Under the pieces are notes generated by a model. The model did no database searches. It was not told the DNA's origin and was given only the letters and a program-made list of their open reading frames with translations. Positions 36,278 through 46,107 of a stretch of DNA of 64,000 nt are shown piece after piece; position 1 is the first letter of the stretch, and each line of letters opens with the position of its first letter. Source of the stretch: Microbacterium paraoxydans (GTDB taxonomy: Bacteria; Actinomycetota; Actinomycetes; Actinomycetales; Microbacteriaceae); NCBI RefSeq assembly GCF_900105335.1, contig NZ_LT629770.1, forward strand, positions 1,178,001-1,242,000, written 5' to 3'. Both the position numbers and the translations under genes were made by a program.

Positions 36278-38403
36278 GCCTTCTCCCCCGCTCGTTCGGC
36301 GCCCTGGGCCTGGATCGCCGTGATGGCCACCGTGTTCACGATGTCGTCGACGAGCGCGCCGCGGGACAGGTCGTTGATCGGTTTGTTGAGCCCCTGCAGC
36401 ACCGGACCGATGGCCACGGCGCCGGCGGAGCGCTGCACCGCCTTGTAGGTGTTGTTGCCGGTGTTGAGATCCGGGAAGACGAACACGGTCGCGCGCCCCG
36501 CCACGGCCGAGTCCGGCAGCTTGGCCTTGGCGACCGCCGCGTCGGCGGCGGCGTCGTACTGGATCGGACCCTCCACGAGGAGTTCGGGAGCGCGCTCGCG
36601 CACGAGCGCCGTCGCCGCCCTGACCTTGTCGACGTCGGCCCCGGACCCGGACTCGCCGGTGGAGTACGACAGCATCGCCACGCGGGGGTCGATGCCGAAC
36701 TGCCGGGCGGTGGTGGCGGACGAGATCGCGATGTCGGCGAGCTGCTCGGCCGTGGGATCGGGGATGACCGCGCAGTCGCCGTACACGAGCACGCGGTCGG
36801 CGAGGGCCATGAGGAACACGCTGGAGACGACGTTCACCCCCGGCTTCGTCTTGATGATCTCGAAGGACGGCCGGATCGTGTGCGCCGTGGTGTGCGCGGC
36901 ACCGGAGACCATGCCGTCGGCGAGCCCGAGATGCACCATCATCGTCCCGAAGTAGGAGACGTCGGTGACGGTGTCGGCGGCCTGCGCGAGCGTGATCCCC
37001 TTGTGGGCGCGCAGCCGCGCGTACTCGGCGGCGAAGCGCTCAACGAGGGCCGGGTCGGTGGGACTCAGCACCTGCGCGCCGGCGATGTCGAGGCCGAGTT
37101 CCGTCGCCCGCGCGCGGATCGCGCCGTCGTCGCCGAGGATCGTCAGCTCCGCCACCTCGCGGGACAGCAGCGCCGCCGCCGCCCGGAGGATGCGGTCGTC
37201 GTCGCCCTCGGGGAGGACGATGTGGCGGCGGTCGGACCGCGCGCGTTCCATCAGGCCGTACTGGAACATGAGCGGCGTGACGACGTGCGCCTCCGCGAGC
37301 CCGAGCTGCTCGGTGAGCTCGGCCACGTCGATGTGCGCCTGGAAGAGTCCGAGCGCCCGGTCGTAGCGACCGCGCGAGTCGGCGGAGATGCGTCCGCGGG
37401 TGCCCATCACCCGCACCGCCGTGTCGTAGGTGCCGAGGTCGGTGGTGATGATCGGCACCGAGGAGGCGAACCCGTCGAGCAGCTGGAGGATCGGGTCCGG
37501 CAGCGGGAACGGCCCGTTGAGGATGATCCCGGCGATCCGCGGGAACGTGCCGGAGGAGTCGGCGAGAAGGGCGGCGAGCAGCACCTCGGTGCGGTCTGCG
37601 GGGATCACGACCACGGCCTCGTCGGTGAGGCGCGGCAGGACGTTCACCATCGACATGCCGGCCACGACGATCGACAGCGCGACCGCGGTCAGACGATCCT
37701 CGTCGCCCTTGAGCAGCGTCCCGTCGACCGCGGAGACGATGCCGCGGATGGACGGCGCGACGAGCGCGCGGTCCTCGGGGAGCGCCCAGACCGGGGTGCC
37801 CTCGGGGAGGACCGCCCGCACCGCGTCGACGATGGCGTCGAGCCCGTCGGGGTCGGCCCTGTTCACGGCCACCGCGAACAGCTCCGCGCGCTCCTCGGCC
37901 AGTTCCGGCAGCGCCAGGGCGGCGATCTGGCCGACGGCGGCGGCCTCCCGCGCCGTGGTCGTGCCGAGCTGCTCGGCCTGCCGCTGCTGGTCGCGTCCGC
38001 TCAGCACGAGCAGGACGGGGGCGCCGAGGTTCGCCGCGATCCGGGCGTTGAAGCCGAGCTCGGCGGGGCTCGCGACGTCGGTGTAGTCGCTGCCGACGAT
38101 GACTACGGCGTCGCACTGCGCCTCGACGGCCTTGAAGCGCGCGACGATGGTCGACAGCGCGCCCTCGGGATCGGCGCGCACGTCGTCGTAGGTGACGCCG
38201 ATGCAGTCCTCGTACTCGAGCTGGACGCCGTCGTGGGCGAGCAGCAGCTCGAGGATCTCGTCGCGCTCGGCGACCGCGCGGGCGATCGGGCGGAACACGC
38301 CCACGCGCGGCGACACGCGCATCAGCGCATCGAGCACCCCGAGGGCGATCGTCGACTTCCCGGTGTGGCCTTCGGCCGAGGTGATGTAGATGCTCCGCGA
38401 CAC
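36274..38403 (-). CDS. pta: phosphate acetyltransferase, long form
   Basis: The 709-residue enzyme interconverts acetyl-CoA and acetyl phosphate. The N-terminal domain is BioD-like (ITSAEGHTGKSTIALG), a DRTGG domain follows, and the C-terminal catalytic domain (about 385-700) carries GDCAVIPDPTAEQLADI, AMLSYSTGESGSG and VFPDLNTGNNTYKAVQ. Length is that of the long Pta class. Confidence 0.95.
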   Translation of the reverse strand: MSRSIYITSAEGHTGKSTIALGVLDALMRVSPRVGVFRPIARAVAERDEILELLLAHDGVQLEYEDCIGVTYDDVRADPEGALSTIVARFKAVEAQCDAVVIVGSDYTDVASPAELGFNARIAANLGAPVLLVLSGRDQQRQAEQLGTTTAREAAAVGQIAALALPELAEERAELFAVAVNRADPDGLDAIVDAVRAVLPEGTPVWALPEDRALVAPSIRGIVSAVDGTLLKGDEDRLTAVALSIVVAGMSMVNVLPRLTDEAVVVIPADRTEVLLAALLADSSGTFPRIAGIILNGPFPLPDPILQLLDGFASSVPIITTDLGTYDTAVRVMGTRGRISADSRGRYDRALGLFQAHIDVAELTEQLGLAEAHVVTPLMFQYGLMERARSDRRHIVLPEGDDDRILRAAAALLSREVAELTILGDDGAIRARATELGLDIAGAQVLSPTDPALVERFAAEYARLRAHKGITLAQAADTVTDVSYFGTMMVHLGLADGMVSGAAHTTAHTIRPSFEIIKTKPGVNVVSSVFLMALADRVLVYGDCAVIPDPTAEQLADIAISSATTARQFGIDPRVAMLSYSTGESGSGADVDKVRAATALVRERAPELLVEGPIQYDAAADAAVAKAKLPDSAVAGRATVFVFPDLNTGNNTYKAVQRSAGAVAIGPVLQGLNKPINDLSRGALVDDIVNTVAITAIQAQGAERAGEKA

Positions 38404-38465
38404 GGCTCCAGCTTAGGCGGGCACCCCGACACCGCACCCCGCCGCTGCCGTGACAAACGCGCGCG

Positions 38466-39164
38466 TCACTCGCACGGGCCGGACAGCACGTCGACGACGG
38501 CGGCCGCATCCTCCTGGTACCGCGCGTAGTAGTCCCGGTCCGTGTTCACCTGCACCCGGTGGATGGCGTGCGACGGCGCCATCGACCGCCAGTCGGGGAC
38601 CCGCGCCAGGCGCTCGAAGAACAACCGGGCCGCGGTGGCGGGATCCATCCGCTGCTCCGCGCTCCCCCACCAGTCCTGCTGCTGGAAGAGGCCGATGCTC
38701 GTCGTGCGCGATCCATCCGGATTGGTCCAGCCGCGCGTCTCCCAGTCCCCGTAGTCGATGTTGCGCAGGCTGCTCTCCCCCATCGCGGTCATGACGCCGA
38801 GGATCTGGCCGTCCCGCGCGAACCCGAGCTCGTCGGCGGTGCGGATGATGGTCGCGGCGTTCTCGAGCTGTTCGCCGCTCCACCCGGCGACGCCCGCCTG
38901 GGGGAAGGTCGACGGCCGGTCGAGGCAGACCGGCGCCGGATCCCTCGCCAGCCCCAGCGGGATGAGCACGAGCAGCACCGCCCCCGCGGCCACCACCGCG
39001 GCGGACACGGCGACGCGCCGCAGGATCCGCTTCCGCTGTGCGCGCCGGGCGGCCCGACGGCGGGCCTCGCGGCGTCGGCGGTTGGCGGCCTCGCGCGACG
39101 CGGCGGGCCGCCGAGTCGACGTGGTCCGCGTCCCCGTCGTCCTGCTCGTGCGCCGAGCCGTCAT
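38466..39164 (-). CDS. secreted or anchored lytic-transglycosylase-like protein
   Basis: The 232-residue product starts with an Arg-rich cytoplasmic tail (about 1-48), one membrane helix (about 49-72) and an extracellular domain. MGESSLRNI and SIGLFQQQDWWG resemble the catalytic Glu and GLFQ motifs of SLT/lysozyme-like folds, so a peptidoglycan-cleaving role is likely. The ATG at 39,164 overlaps the rhomboid stop (ATGA); a longer frame to 39,791 lies over the rhomboid gene and is rejected. Confidence 0.7.
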   Translation of the reverse strand: MTARRTSRTTGTRTTSTRRPAASREAANRRRREARRRAARRAQRKRILRRVAVSAAVVAAGAVLLVLIPLGLARDPAPVCLDRPSTFPQAGVAGWSGEQLENAATIIRTADELGFARDGQILGVMTAMGESSLRNIDYGDWETRGWTNPDGSRTTSIGLFQQQDWWGSAEQRMDPATAARLFFERLARVPDWRSMAPSHAIHRVQVNTDRDYYARYQEDAAAVVDVLSGPCE

Positions 39165-39769
39165 CGTCCGACGGCGCGGCGCTGGTCGGGACGCCGTCCG
39201 GCGAGCGCGGCTGCACCGCCCCCGATGGCACCGAACAGATGACCCTGCCAGGACACGCCGTCCGCGACGCCGAACACCCCGGCCAGCATGGTGCCGCCGT
39301 ACAGGCCGACCACGACGACCGCGATCACCGCGTAGAGGATGCGGTGCGACACGCGCCCGGGGGCGAACACCCGCATCACCACGTAGCCGAAGTACCCGAA
39401 CACGAGCCCGGAGGCGCCCACGGTCAGCGTTCCGGGGGCGTTCACGAGCCAGGTCCCGAGCCCGCCGACGACCGCGACGATCACGGTGACGGCCCAGAAC
39501 CGGCGCGTGCCCTCGACCGCGACCAGGCAGCCGAGCACGAGGAACGGCACGGAGTTCGCGATCAGATGCGCCCAGCTCGCGTGCAGCAGCGGGGCGAAGA
39601 CGATCCCCAGGAGTCCCGCAGGGTCCCACGAGCGGATGCCGAGGCCGCTGAAGGAGCCCGGCAGCACGGCGTCCGCGAACTGCACGGCCCACATCGCCGC
39701 GAGCAGGAGCACGGGCGAGGCGAATCGCCGCAGCGGATGCTCGGGCCTGGCCGGCGGAGGAACGGTCAC
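39161..39769 (-). CDS. rhomboid-family intramembrane serine protease
   Basis: The 202-residue product has about six membrane helices with the catalytic Ser in VGASGLVFGYFG, the catalytic His in SWQGHLFGA and the HLIANSVPF motif. It cleaves membrane-protein substrates within the bilayer. The GTG at 39,769 starts MTVPPPARPEHP. It is coupled to the transglycosylase-like gene. Confidence 0.88.
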   Translation of the reverse strand: MTVPPPARPEHPLRRFASPVLLLAAMWAVQFADAVLPGSFSGLGIRSWDPAGLLGIVFAPLLHASWAHLIANSVPFLVLGCLVAVEGTRRFWAVTVIVAVVGGLGTWLVNAPGTLTVGASGLVFGYFGYVVMRVFAPGRVSHRILYAVIAVVVVGLYGGTMLAGVFGVADGVSWQGHLFGAIGGGAAALAGRRPDQRRAVGR

Positions 39770-39823
39770 CGCTCGATTCTCGCAGGAGCACCCGGGGGCC
39801 GGCTGGACGCGGGCAAAAGAAAA

Positions 39824-39909
39824 GACCCTCCGCGCACCCAGCAGAGCCCGGTTACCCTTGCTGCGTTTCCGCCCTGGGGGATTTGGCCTGGATGCCGCCA
39901 CGCGGAGAG
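39824..39909 (-). ncRNA. ffs: signal recognition particle RNA, small type
   Basis: On the minus strand the conserved apical loop is visible: AGGGCGGAAACGCAGCAAGG with its GGAA tetraloop-side and GCAGCA bulge, closed by paired flanks GGCCAAATCCCCC and GGTAACCGGGCTC. The ends CTCTCCGCG (near 39,909) and CGCGGAGGGTC (near 39,824) pair, and TCTTTTCTTTTG follows as a terminator. The ends are approximate. Confidence 0.88.
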
Positions 39910-39977
39910 CCGTCGTCCACTCTACCCGACGCCGACCGTCGCGATGACACACCCCGCTCGTCGAGAGACTGTGCAGG

Positions 39978-40490
39978 TCAGGGATCCATCGATGCGCGGA
40001 CGGAGACGACGGACGGTTCCTCATCTGCTCGTTCGGAGAACCAGTCGACCAACTCCGACGGGCACTCGACGTCCGCGACCTGGACATCGAAGCTCCCCGG
40101 CACGCCCGACAACTCGGCGCACCCATAGACGCTTGCCGAATATCCGGCCAGGCCGGACGGGATCGAGACGTTGATGGGGAAGAACACACAGGCTGTGATC
40201 GTGTCGCCGGCACGCTGCAAGCAGTACATGGTGTTCGCTGCCCGAGCATCTGGCAGTTCCTCGAGCCCGGACAAGAGTTCGAATGTGGAAACCTCCGCGT
40301 AGTGTTCGGGGGCGGGATCGCTGCCGGTGGGGGTCGACTCCACCGCCGTGCTCATCGCAGCCACTGCGGCCCCCACATCGTTTCCGAGACGCTCTTCGGC
40401 GATTCCGCCTGTATCAGGTCCACATGCGGTGAGCATCACGGCCATCGAGAGAACCATGCACGCCTGAGCCGCCCGCGTCCTCCTCACCAC
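39978..40490 (-). CDS. putative lipoprotein
   Basis: The product starts with a basic segment (VVRRTRAAQA), a hydrophobic stretch and the lipobox LTAC, so it is probably exported and lipid-anchored. The mature part has no recognised domain; several Cys residues (MYCLQR, TACVFF, YGCAEL, DVECP) could form disulfides outside the cell. The start may be GTG 40,490 or GTG 40,487. Single gene between the SRP RNA and the divergent moxR operon. Confidence 0.7.
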   Translation of the reverse strand: MVRRTRAAQACMVLSMAVMLTACGPDTGGIAEERLGNDVGAAVAAMSTAVESTPTGSDPAPEHYAEVSTFELLSGLEELPDARAANTMYCLQRAGDTITACVFFPINVSIPSGLAGYSASVYGCAELSGVPGSFDVQVADVECPSELVDWFSERADEEPSVVSVRASMDP

Positions 40491-40706
40491 TGCAGCACAC
40501 CTGTCCCTGTTTGACCCGACCCCGAGCGACTGTTCACCATCCGAGCACTCAATGCATACCACCCTGCTCGACGGCGCGGTACCGGATCTGGGGCTGACCG
40601 CCGGCCCGCTGTCTGCGGGATACCGGGCAGCCCGGCATGGTCCCGTGGGCCGTGCGGAGCGTACGATCGATGCACGCGCATCGTTGCGCCGGACGAGAGG
40701 GAACGC

Positions 40707-41696
40707 ATGCCAGAGAACGCCCCCCTGAGCCCGGTCGCGATCGACGCCGACGGATTCGCCGCCCAGACCGCGGCCATCCTCGGCTCGATCAGCCAGGTGA
40801 TCGACGGGAAGCCCGAGGCCGTGCGCAGCGCCCTCGTCTGCCTTCTCGCCGAAGGCCATCTGCTCATCGAGGACGTGCCCGGCGTCGGGAAGACGATGCT
40901 GGCGCGCGCCCTCGCCGCGACCGTCGACGCCACCGTCCGGCGCATCCAGTTCACCCCTGACCTCCTGCCCGGCGACGTCACGGGGGTCTCGGTCTACAAC
41001 CCCGTCGATCGCGAGTTCGAGTTCAAGCGCGGCGCCGTCTTCGCCCACATCGTCATCGCCGACGAGATCAACCGTTCCTCCCCCAAGACCCAGTCCGCAC
41101 TCCTGGAGGCCATGGAGGAGGGACAGGTCACGGTCGACGGCTCCACGCATCGGCTGCCCGACCCGTTCCTCGTCGTCGCCACGCAGAACCCGCTGGAGAT
41201 GGAGGGCACCTACGCGCTCCCCGAGGCGCAGCGCGACCGGTTCATGATGCGCATCTCGATGGGTTACCCCGACCCCGCGGCCGAGGCCCTCATGCTGCGG
41301 CAGCGTGACGTCGTGAACCCGCTGGCGACCGTGACCCCGGTCGCGGACGCCACCGCGATCTCGCAGCTCATCGCCTGGGCCCGGGCCGTGCACGTGGCGC
41401 CCGCGCTCGAGGAGTACGCCGTCGCCCTCGCCCAGGCGACGCGGAACGACCCCAGCCTGCACCTCGGCGCCAGCCCGCGGGCCACGTTGCAGCTCGTCCG
41501 CGCCGCGAAGGTCTGGGCCGCACTGGACGGCCGCGACTACGTCATCCCGGATGACATCACGGACCTGCTGATCCCCGTGTTCGCCCATCGGCTGCTCCCG
41601 GCCCGCGGCGCGCATCGAGCGGGCGCCCAGCCGGTCGAGGCGGCGCTCACCCAGATCGCGGAGCGCGTGCGCGTGCCCGTCGCGACCCGTTCCTGA
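40707..41696 (+). CDS. MoxR-family AAA ATPase
   Basis: The 329-residue product is a MoxR chaperone-like ATPase with Walker A EDVPGVGKTMLARA (about 52-65), Walker B IVIADEINRSSPKTQ and sensor ATQNPLEMEGTYALPEAQ. It is the first gene of a moxR-DUF58-transglutaminase operon, whose members are thought to act together at the cell surface. Confidence 0.92.
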   Translation: MPENAPLSPVAIDADGFAAQTAAILGSISQVIDGKPEAVRSALVCLLAEGHLLIEDVPGVGKTMLARALAATVDATVRRIQFTPDLLPGDVTGVSVYNPVDREFEFKRGAVFAHIVIADEINRSSPKTQSALLEAMEEGQVTVDGSTHRLPDPFLVVATQNPLEMEGTYALPEAQRDRFMMRISMGYPDPAAEALMLRQRDVVNPLATVTPVADATAISQLIAWARAVHVAPALEEYAVALAQATRNDPSLHLGASPRATLQLVRAAKVWAALDGRDYVIPDDITDLLIPVFAHRLLPARGAHRAGAQPVEAALTQIAERVRVPVATRS

Positions 41697-41706
41697 GGAC
41701 ACTGCC

Positions 41707-42897
41707 ATGCGCCGTCGTCGACTGCTCACGCCGCGCGGCACCGGTGCGCTCATCGCCGCCCTCGCATGCGTGATCGCGGCCAACGTCCTCGGCGCGCGGA
41801 TCCTGCTGTACCTCGGGGTGCTGCTGGCCGCGCTCACGCTGTTCGCCGCTCTCGCCGTACGCCTCCCGCGGCGCTCCGGGACGGTCAGTCGGCAGATCTC
41901 GACCGACCTGCTCACGGTGTCCGAGACCTCGCGGGTCACGGTCCGCTTCACGTTGCGCGCCCTCCGGGTCCCGCACGGGCTGTGGCACGACGTCCTTCCC
42001 ACCGCGGTCACCGGAGACTCGAGCGGCGAATACCCCGCGGACACACCCCAGCTCAGCTACCTCGTCACGGGCGTGCGCCGCGGCGTCTGGCCCCTGGGGC
42101 CCCTCGTGCTGCGGACGGTCGATCCGTTCGGTCTCGCCCAGCGCGAGCAGGCGTTCGGCGACACGCGCACCGTCACGGTCGTCCCGGAGGTCTTCGCGCT
42201 CACCCCGCTCGCCGTGCGGATCGGCGCCGCGGGCGGGACGGCGCACACCTCGTCCACCCGCCTCGGCCAGGGCAGCGACAACCTCTCGCCCCGTGGATAC
42301 GCCCCCGGCGACTCGATGCGTCGCATCCACTGGAGGGCCACGGCACACCGCGGCGAGCTCATGGTCCGGCAGGAGGAAGAGGAATCGAGCCCGGACGCGG
42401 TCGTCGTGCTCGACCGCGCCGCCGGCGGCTGGGTGCCGGGCACCGATGTCGTCGACCCGGCGTTCGAGGCCGCCGTCTCCCTGTGCGCATCCGCCGCCGT
42501 CCACCTGGCAGCGGAGGGGTACAGCGTCGACGTCCTGGACAGCGCCGGCACGCTCCTCGGCGCGCTCCGCGGACACGAGGACGACCGGGACGGACTCCTC
42601 GTCGCCCTGGCGATGGTGACGCCGCGCGGTGAGAGACGCGATCTCGTCGCCCTCCTGGGAGGGACTCCGCCGGGCCCGCTCGTCTACGTGACCGGACGGC
42701 TGGACGAGGAGGACGCCGCGCTGCTGCGCCCGGCCGGGGCTGCGGCGCCGCTGCTGTTCAGCACGGATCCGCTTCCGGGAGCGGAGGACGCCGCCCGCCA
42801 CCACGGCTGGACGGTGACGCGGCTCGGCATCGACGTGGCGGACGCCTGGGACGACGCGCTGTCGGCACGGACGGGAGCCACCGATGTTCCGCGCTGA
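41707..42897 (+). CDS. DUF58-domain membrane protein
   Basis: The 396-residue product has two membrane helices near the N-terminus (about 10-50) and a DUF58 motif (YAPGDSMRRIHWRATAHRGE, about 198-217) before a vWA-like region (DAVVVLDRAAGG). It usually partners MoxR ATPases. The end overlaps the next gene by 14 nt. Confidence 0.9.
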   Translation: MRRRRLLTPRGTGALIAALACVIAANVLGARILLYLGVLLAALTLFAALAVRLPRRSGTVSRQISTDLLTVSETSRVTVRFTLRALRVPHGLWHDVLPTAVTGDSSGEYPADTPQLSYLVTGVRRGVWPLGPLVLRTVDPFGLAQREQAFGDTRTVTVVPEVFALTPLAVRIGAAGGTAHTSSTRLGQGSDNLSPRGYAPGDSMRRIHWRATAHRGELMVRQEEEESSPDAVVVLDRAAGGWVPGTDVVDPAFEAAVSLCASAAVHLAAEGYSVDVLDSAGTLLGALRGHEDDRDGLLVALAMVTPRGERRDLVALLGGTPPGPLVYVTGRLDEEDAALLRPAGAAAPLLFSTDPLPGAEDAARHHGWTVTRLGIDVADAWDDALSARTGATDVPR

Positions 42898-45151
42898 GCG
42901 CCCGCAGCCCGCTCCCGTCCCCGCTGGCACGAGCGCACGCTGGCACCGCGACAGGGAGGAGCCGCCGCCCGGTGTGCTCGCGCCGGCGGCCCTCGCCGGG
43001 CTCGCCGCACTCACGGCGCTGTGGCCGTTCACCGCCGTCATCGTCCCGGGGACCTGGTCCTTCGTCGCGACCGTGGTCATCATCGCGGTCGTGGGGGTCG
43101 GCGCGCTCGTGCGTCACCTCCTGCGCAGGCGCTCGGAGGGCATCGCCGGGCTGCTCGCCCTCCTGGGGCAGATCATCGTGGCGGTCGGCGTGCTCACGCT
43201 GCTCCTCGCGGGGGACACCGCGGCCGTCGGGGTCGTCCCGACGGCCGCGACCCTGAGCCGGTTCCAGGTCCTGGCTGCGGCGGCAGCGGAGGAGATCGTC
43301 TTCGGCTCCGCCCCGCTGGAGGCCACTCCGGGGCTCGCAGCGGCCCTCGGCGCGGGCTTCGCGGTCGTCGCGATCCTGCTCGATCTCCTCATCGTGAACC
43401 GATCCGCCGTGCTCGCGACCGTGCTGATGGGCGTCACCGGCGCGGTGCCCATGATCATCACCCTGGGTGCCCCGAACCTGGGGTGGTTCGCCGCGGCGGC
43501 TGTCGTGGGCCTCCTCGTGTTCCGCTTCACCGCCCGCCGCCATCCGGAGTCGCCGCGCCGATCGTCGCCAGGGGTCGCGGTCGCCGTGGGCGCCGCCGCC
43601 CTCGCGACCACCTTCGTCGTGACGCCGCTGCTCCCGGTCGGCTCGACCATCACGGGCACCGGGGCCGGCGTGACGGTCGATGCCTCGCTGCGGCTGGGCG
43701 ACGATCTGCGGCAGCCGAGCCCCGTCGAAGTGCTGACCGTGGCCGCGAAGGCGGACGCCGCCCCGTACCTCCGTCTCACGACGCTCTCCCGGTTCGACGG
43801 CCGCGTGTGGCAGCCCGATCGCGGCGACCTGCAGTCTCAGGTCGACGGCTTCGGCGAACCGGAGTGGGGAGACGACATCACCACCGCCGAGCAGACGACC
43901 TCGATCCGAGTGCTGCGCATGTCGAGTTCCTGGCTGCCGCTGCCGTATCCCGCCACCGACGTGCAGGGACTCAGCGCTGCATGGCGCGTCTCGCCCGAGA
44001 ACCGCACCCTGTTCTCCCGCCGTGCCGATGCGGTCGGCAACGATTACACCGTGACCTCGCTCCGAGTGACACCGACCCTGGAGCAGATCCGCGCGGCGGA
44101 GGCCGCTCCGCCCGTCGAGGACGCGGAGCGCGAGGACGTCGAGCTGCCCGGAATCATCTCCGAGTTGGCGTCAGAGGTCACCGCGGACGAGGAGTCCGAC
44201 TACGACCGTCTGGTCGCGCTGCAGAACTGGTTCCGGTCGGAGTTCGAGTACTCGCTGGAGACGCCCGTCGACGAGGGGTTCGACGGAACCGGCGCTGACG
44301 CGGTGGCCCGTTTCCTCGAAGAGCGGTCCGGGTACTGCGTGCACTTCGCAGGCTCCTTCGCCCTCATGGCCGAAAGCCTGGGCATGCAGGTGCGCATCGT
44401 GGTGGGGTACCTCCCCGGGTCGCCTACCGATGAGAAGCGCGGAGACGAGTCGATCTTCTCGGTGTCGAGCGACCAGCTGCATTCCTGGCCCGAGGTGCTG
44501 TTCCCGGGGATCGGCTGGGTACCGTTCGAGCCGACCGCCTCCCTCGGCGTGCCCACGGCCTTCCGTGCAGGGATCACCGGAGGGGGGACCGGCGGCAGCC
44601 CGACCACCCCGGCACCGACCACGGCACCTCAGACCGAGGAGACGTCGGGCCCGGAGGTCGACCGGAGGGACGCGGATGCCGGCTCGACGGACTCCGGGGA
44701 GCTGAGACGGCTCGACCCGACGCCCGTGCTCCTCGCCGCGCTCGGAGTCGTGGCCCTCCTTCTGCTTCCGGCGGCCGTCCGGATCGTCGAGCGGCGCGTC
44801 CGCATGCGCCGTGCGGCGCGAGGCGACGCGGCCGCCGCCTGGGCGGAACTGCGGGACACCCTCCTCGACCTCCGGATCGCGGTCTCGGATGCGGACAGTC
44901 CTCGGATGCGGGCCGCCGGGCTCGTCCGGGAGGCGGGGGCGGACGAGGAGGCGCTGGGGCGGCTCATCACGGCCGTGGAGCGGGCCAACTACGCTCGCTC
45001 GTCCGCGGCGGAGGACGATCTCGCGGCGCCCCTGCGGTCCGTGCTCGTCAGCCTCCGCGCGCATGTCGACGGCACGACGCGAGCCCGAGCCGTGCTGCTG
45101 CCGCGGTCGCTCTACGCCCCGCGGGGGTCCGACTCGCGGCTCCTGATCTGA
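42884..45151 (+). CDS. TgpA-like membrane transglutaminase-domain protein
   Basis: The 755-residue product has about six N-terminal membrane helices (DUF3488-type, about 28-245), an extracellular transglutaminase-like domain with the catalytic Cys in SGYCVHFAGSFALMA (about 484-498), His in HSWPEV and Asp/Glu-side GWVPFEPT, then a Thr/Pro-rich linker, one more helix (about 618-636) and a C-terminal cytoplasmic DUF4129-like tail. It probably modifies or cleaves cell-surface proteins. Confidence 0.9.
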   Translation: MFRAERPQPAPVPAGTSARWHRDREEPPPGVLAPAALAGLAALTALWPFTAVIVPGTWSFVATVVIIAVVGVGALVRHLLRRRSEGIAGLLALLGQIIVAVGVLTLLLAGDTAAVGVVPTAATLSRFQVLAAAAAEEIVFGSAPLEATPGLAAALGAGFAVVAILLDLLIVNRSAVLATVLMGVTGAVPMIITLGAPNLGWFAAAAVVGLLVFRFTARRHPESPRRSSPGVAVAVGAAALATTFVVTPLLPVGSTITGTGAGVTVDASLRLGDDLRQPSPVEVLTVAAKADAAPYLRLTTLSRFDGRVWQPDRGDLQSQVDGFGEPEWGDDITTAEQTTSIRVLRMSSSWLPLPYPATDVQGLSAAWRVSPENRTLFSRRADAVGNDYTVTSLRVTPTLEQIRAAEAAPPVEDAEREDVELPGIISELASEVTADEESDYDRLVALQNWFRSEFEYSLETPVDEGFDGTGADAVARFLEERSGYCVHFAGSFALMAESLGMQVRIVVGYLPGSPTDEKRGDESIFSVSSDQLHSWPEVLFPGIGWVPFEPTASLGVPTAFRAGITGGGTGGSPTTPAPTTAPQTEETSGPEVDRRDADAGSTDSGELRRLDPTPVLLAALGVVALLLLPAAVRIVERRVRMRRAARGDAAAAWAELRDTLLDLRIAVSDADSPRMRAAGLVREAGADEEALGRLITAVERANYARSSAAEDDLAAPLRSVLVSLRAHVDGTTRARAVLLPRSLYAPRGSDSRLLI

Positions 45152-45169
45152 CGCTCGGCCGCCGGACGC

Positions 45170-46078
45170 TCAGGTCTGCGACGGAGCAGCCGTCGCATGC
45201 GCCGGGCACGTGACGGCCTCGCAGTCCGCGCAGACCACGAACTGCATCCGGCAGGAGAGGTCGGGGCAGTTCGCGGTGCGTTTGGTCGCCGCACCACACC
45301 CTGCACACACGCCGATGACGCGCGCGTGATCCGAGAAGTCGACGGACCCGCGCCCGTCGAAGACGTAGAGCGATCCGTCCCAGAGGCCGTCGTCGCCGTA
45401 CGTCTCGCCGTAGCGGACGATGCCGCCCTCGAGCTGGTAGACCTCGCCGAAGCCGCGGGACACCATGAGGCTCGACAGCACCTCACAGCGGATGCCCCCG
45501 GTGCAGTAGGTGACGACGGGCTTGCCCTTCAGGTCGTCGTACACGCCGGAGTCGAGCAGACGCACGAAGTCCCTGGTGGTCTCGGTGTCCGGCACGACGG
45601 CGCCGCGGAAGCGTCCGATCTCAGCCTCCAGCGCGTTCCGGCCGTCGAAGAACACGACCTCGTCCCCGCGCTCGGCGACCAGGGCGTGCAGCTGGTCGGG
45701 GGTGAGCCGCGCGCCTCCGCCGACGACGCCGTCCGCGTCGACGCGGAGCTCGTCCGGGGCGCCGAACGACACGATCTCGTCGCGCACCTTCACGCTCAGC
45801 TTCGGGAAATCGAGGCTGCGGCCCGCCTCGTCGAGTCCGGTGCCCTCGCTCCATTTGATGTCGGTGTCCCGGAAGGGGGCGTAGGAGCGGAACGAACGCG
45901 CCCACTTCTTCAGAGCCGGGAGGTCCCCGCCCAGAGTGCCGTTGACGCCGTGCGCCGAGATCAGCAGCCGTCCGCGCAGCCCCAGCGCCTCGCCGAGGTC
46001 ACGCTGCCAGACGCGGATGGCCTCCGGGTCGGCGAGCGGGGTGAACGCGTAGAAGAGGACGATCTTGGGGGTGGCCAC
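45170..46078 (-). CDS. trhO: tRNA uridine-34 hydroxylase (rhodanese-like TrhO)
   Basis: The 302-residue product has an N-terminal acylphosphatase-like domain ([19 protein letters not shown]), a rhodanese domain with the active-site loop YCTGGIRCE (about 193-201) and a C-terminal Cys-rich tail (CAGCGAA, CPDLSCR, CADC). TrhO/YceA members hydroxylate uridine 34 of some tRNAs using oxygen or prephenate-linked routes. It converges with the transglutaminase gene. Confidence 0.9.
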   Translation of the reverse strand: MATPKIVLFYAFTPLADPEAIRVWQRDLGEALGLRGRLLISAHGVNGTLGGDLPALKKWARSFRSYAPFRDTDIKWSEGTGLDEAGRSLDFPKLSVKVRDEIVSFGAPDELRVDADGVVGGGARLTPDQLHALVAERGDEVVFFDGRNALEAEIGRFRGAVVPDTETTRDFVRLLDSGVYDDLKGKPVVTYCTGGIRCEVLSSLMVSRGFGEVYQLEGGIVRYGETYGDDGLWDGSLYVFDGRGSVDFSDHARVIGVCAGCGAATKRTANCPDLSCRMQFVVCADCEAVTCPAHATAAPSQT

Positions 46079-46107
46079 CCAGGAATCCTACGTCGCCTCC
46101 TGAAGCG

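Noticed and set aside
39165..39791. N-terminal extension of the transglycosylase-like protein
   Set aside because: It lies over the rhomboid gene in another frame; the ATGA overlap fixes the start at 39,164.
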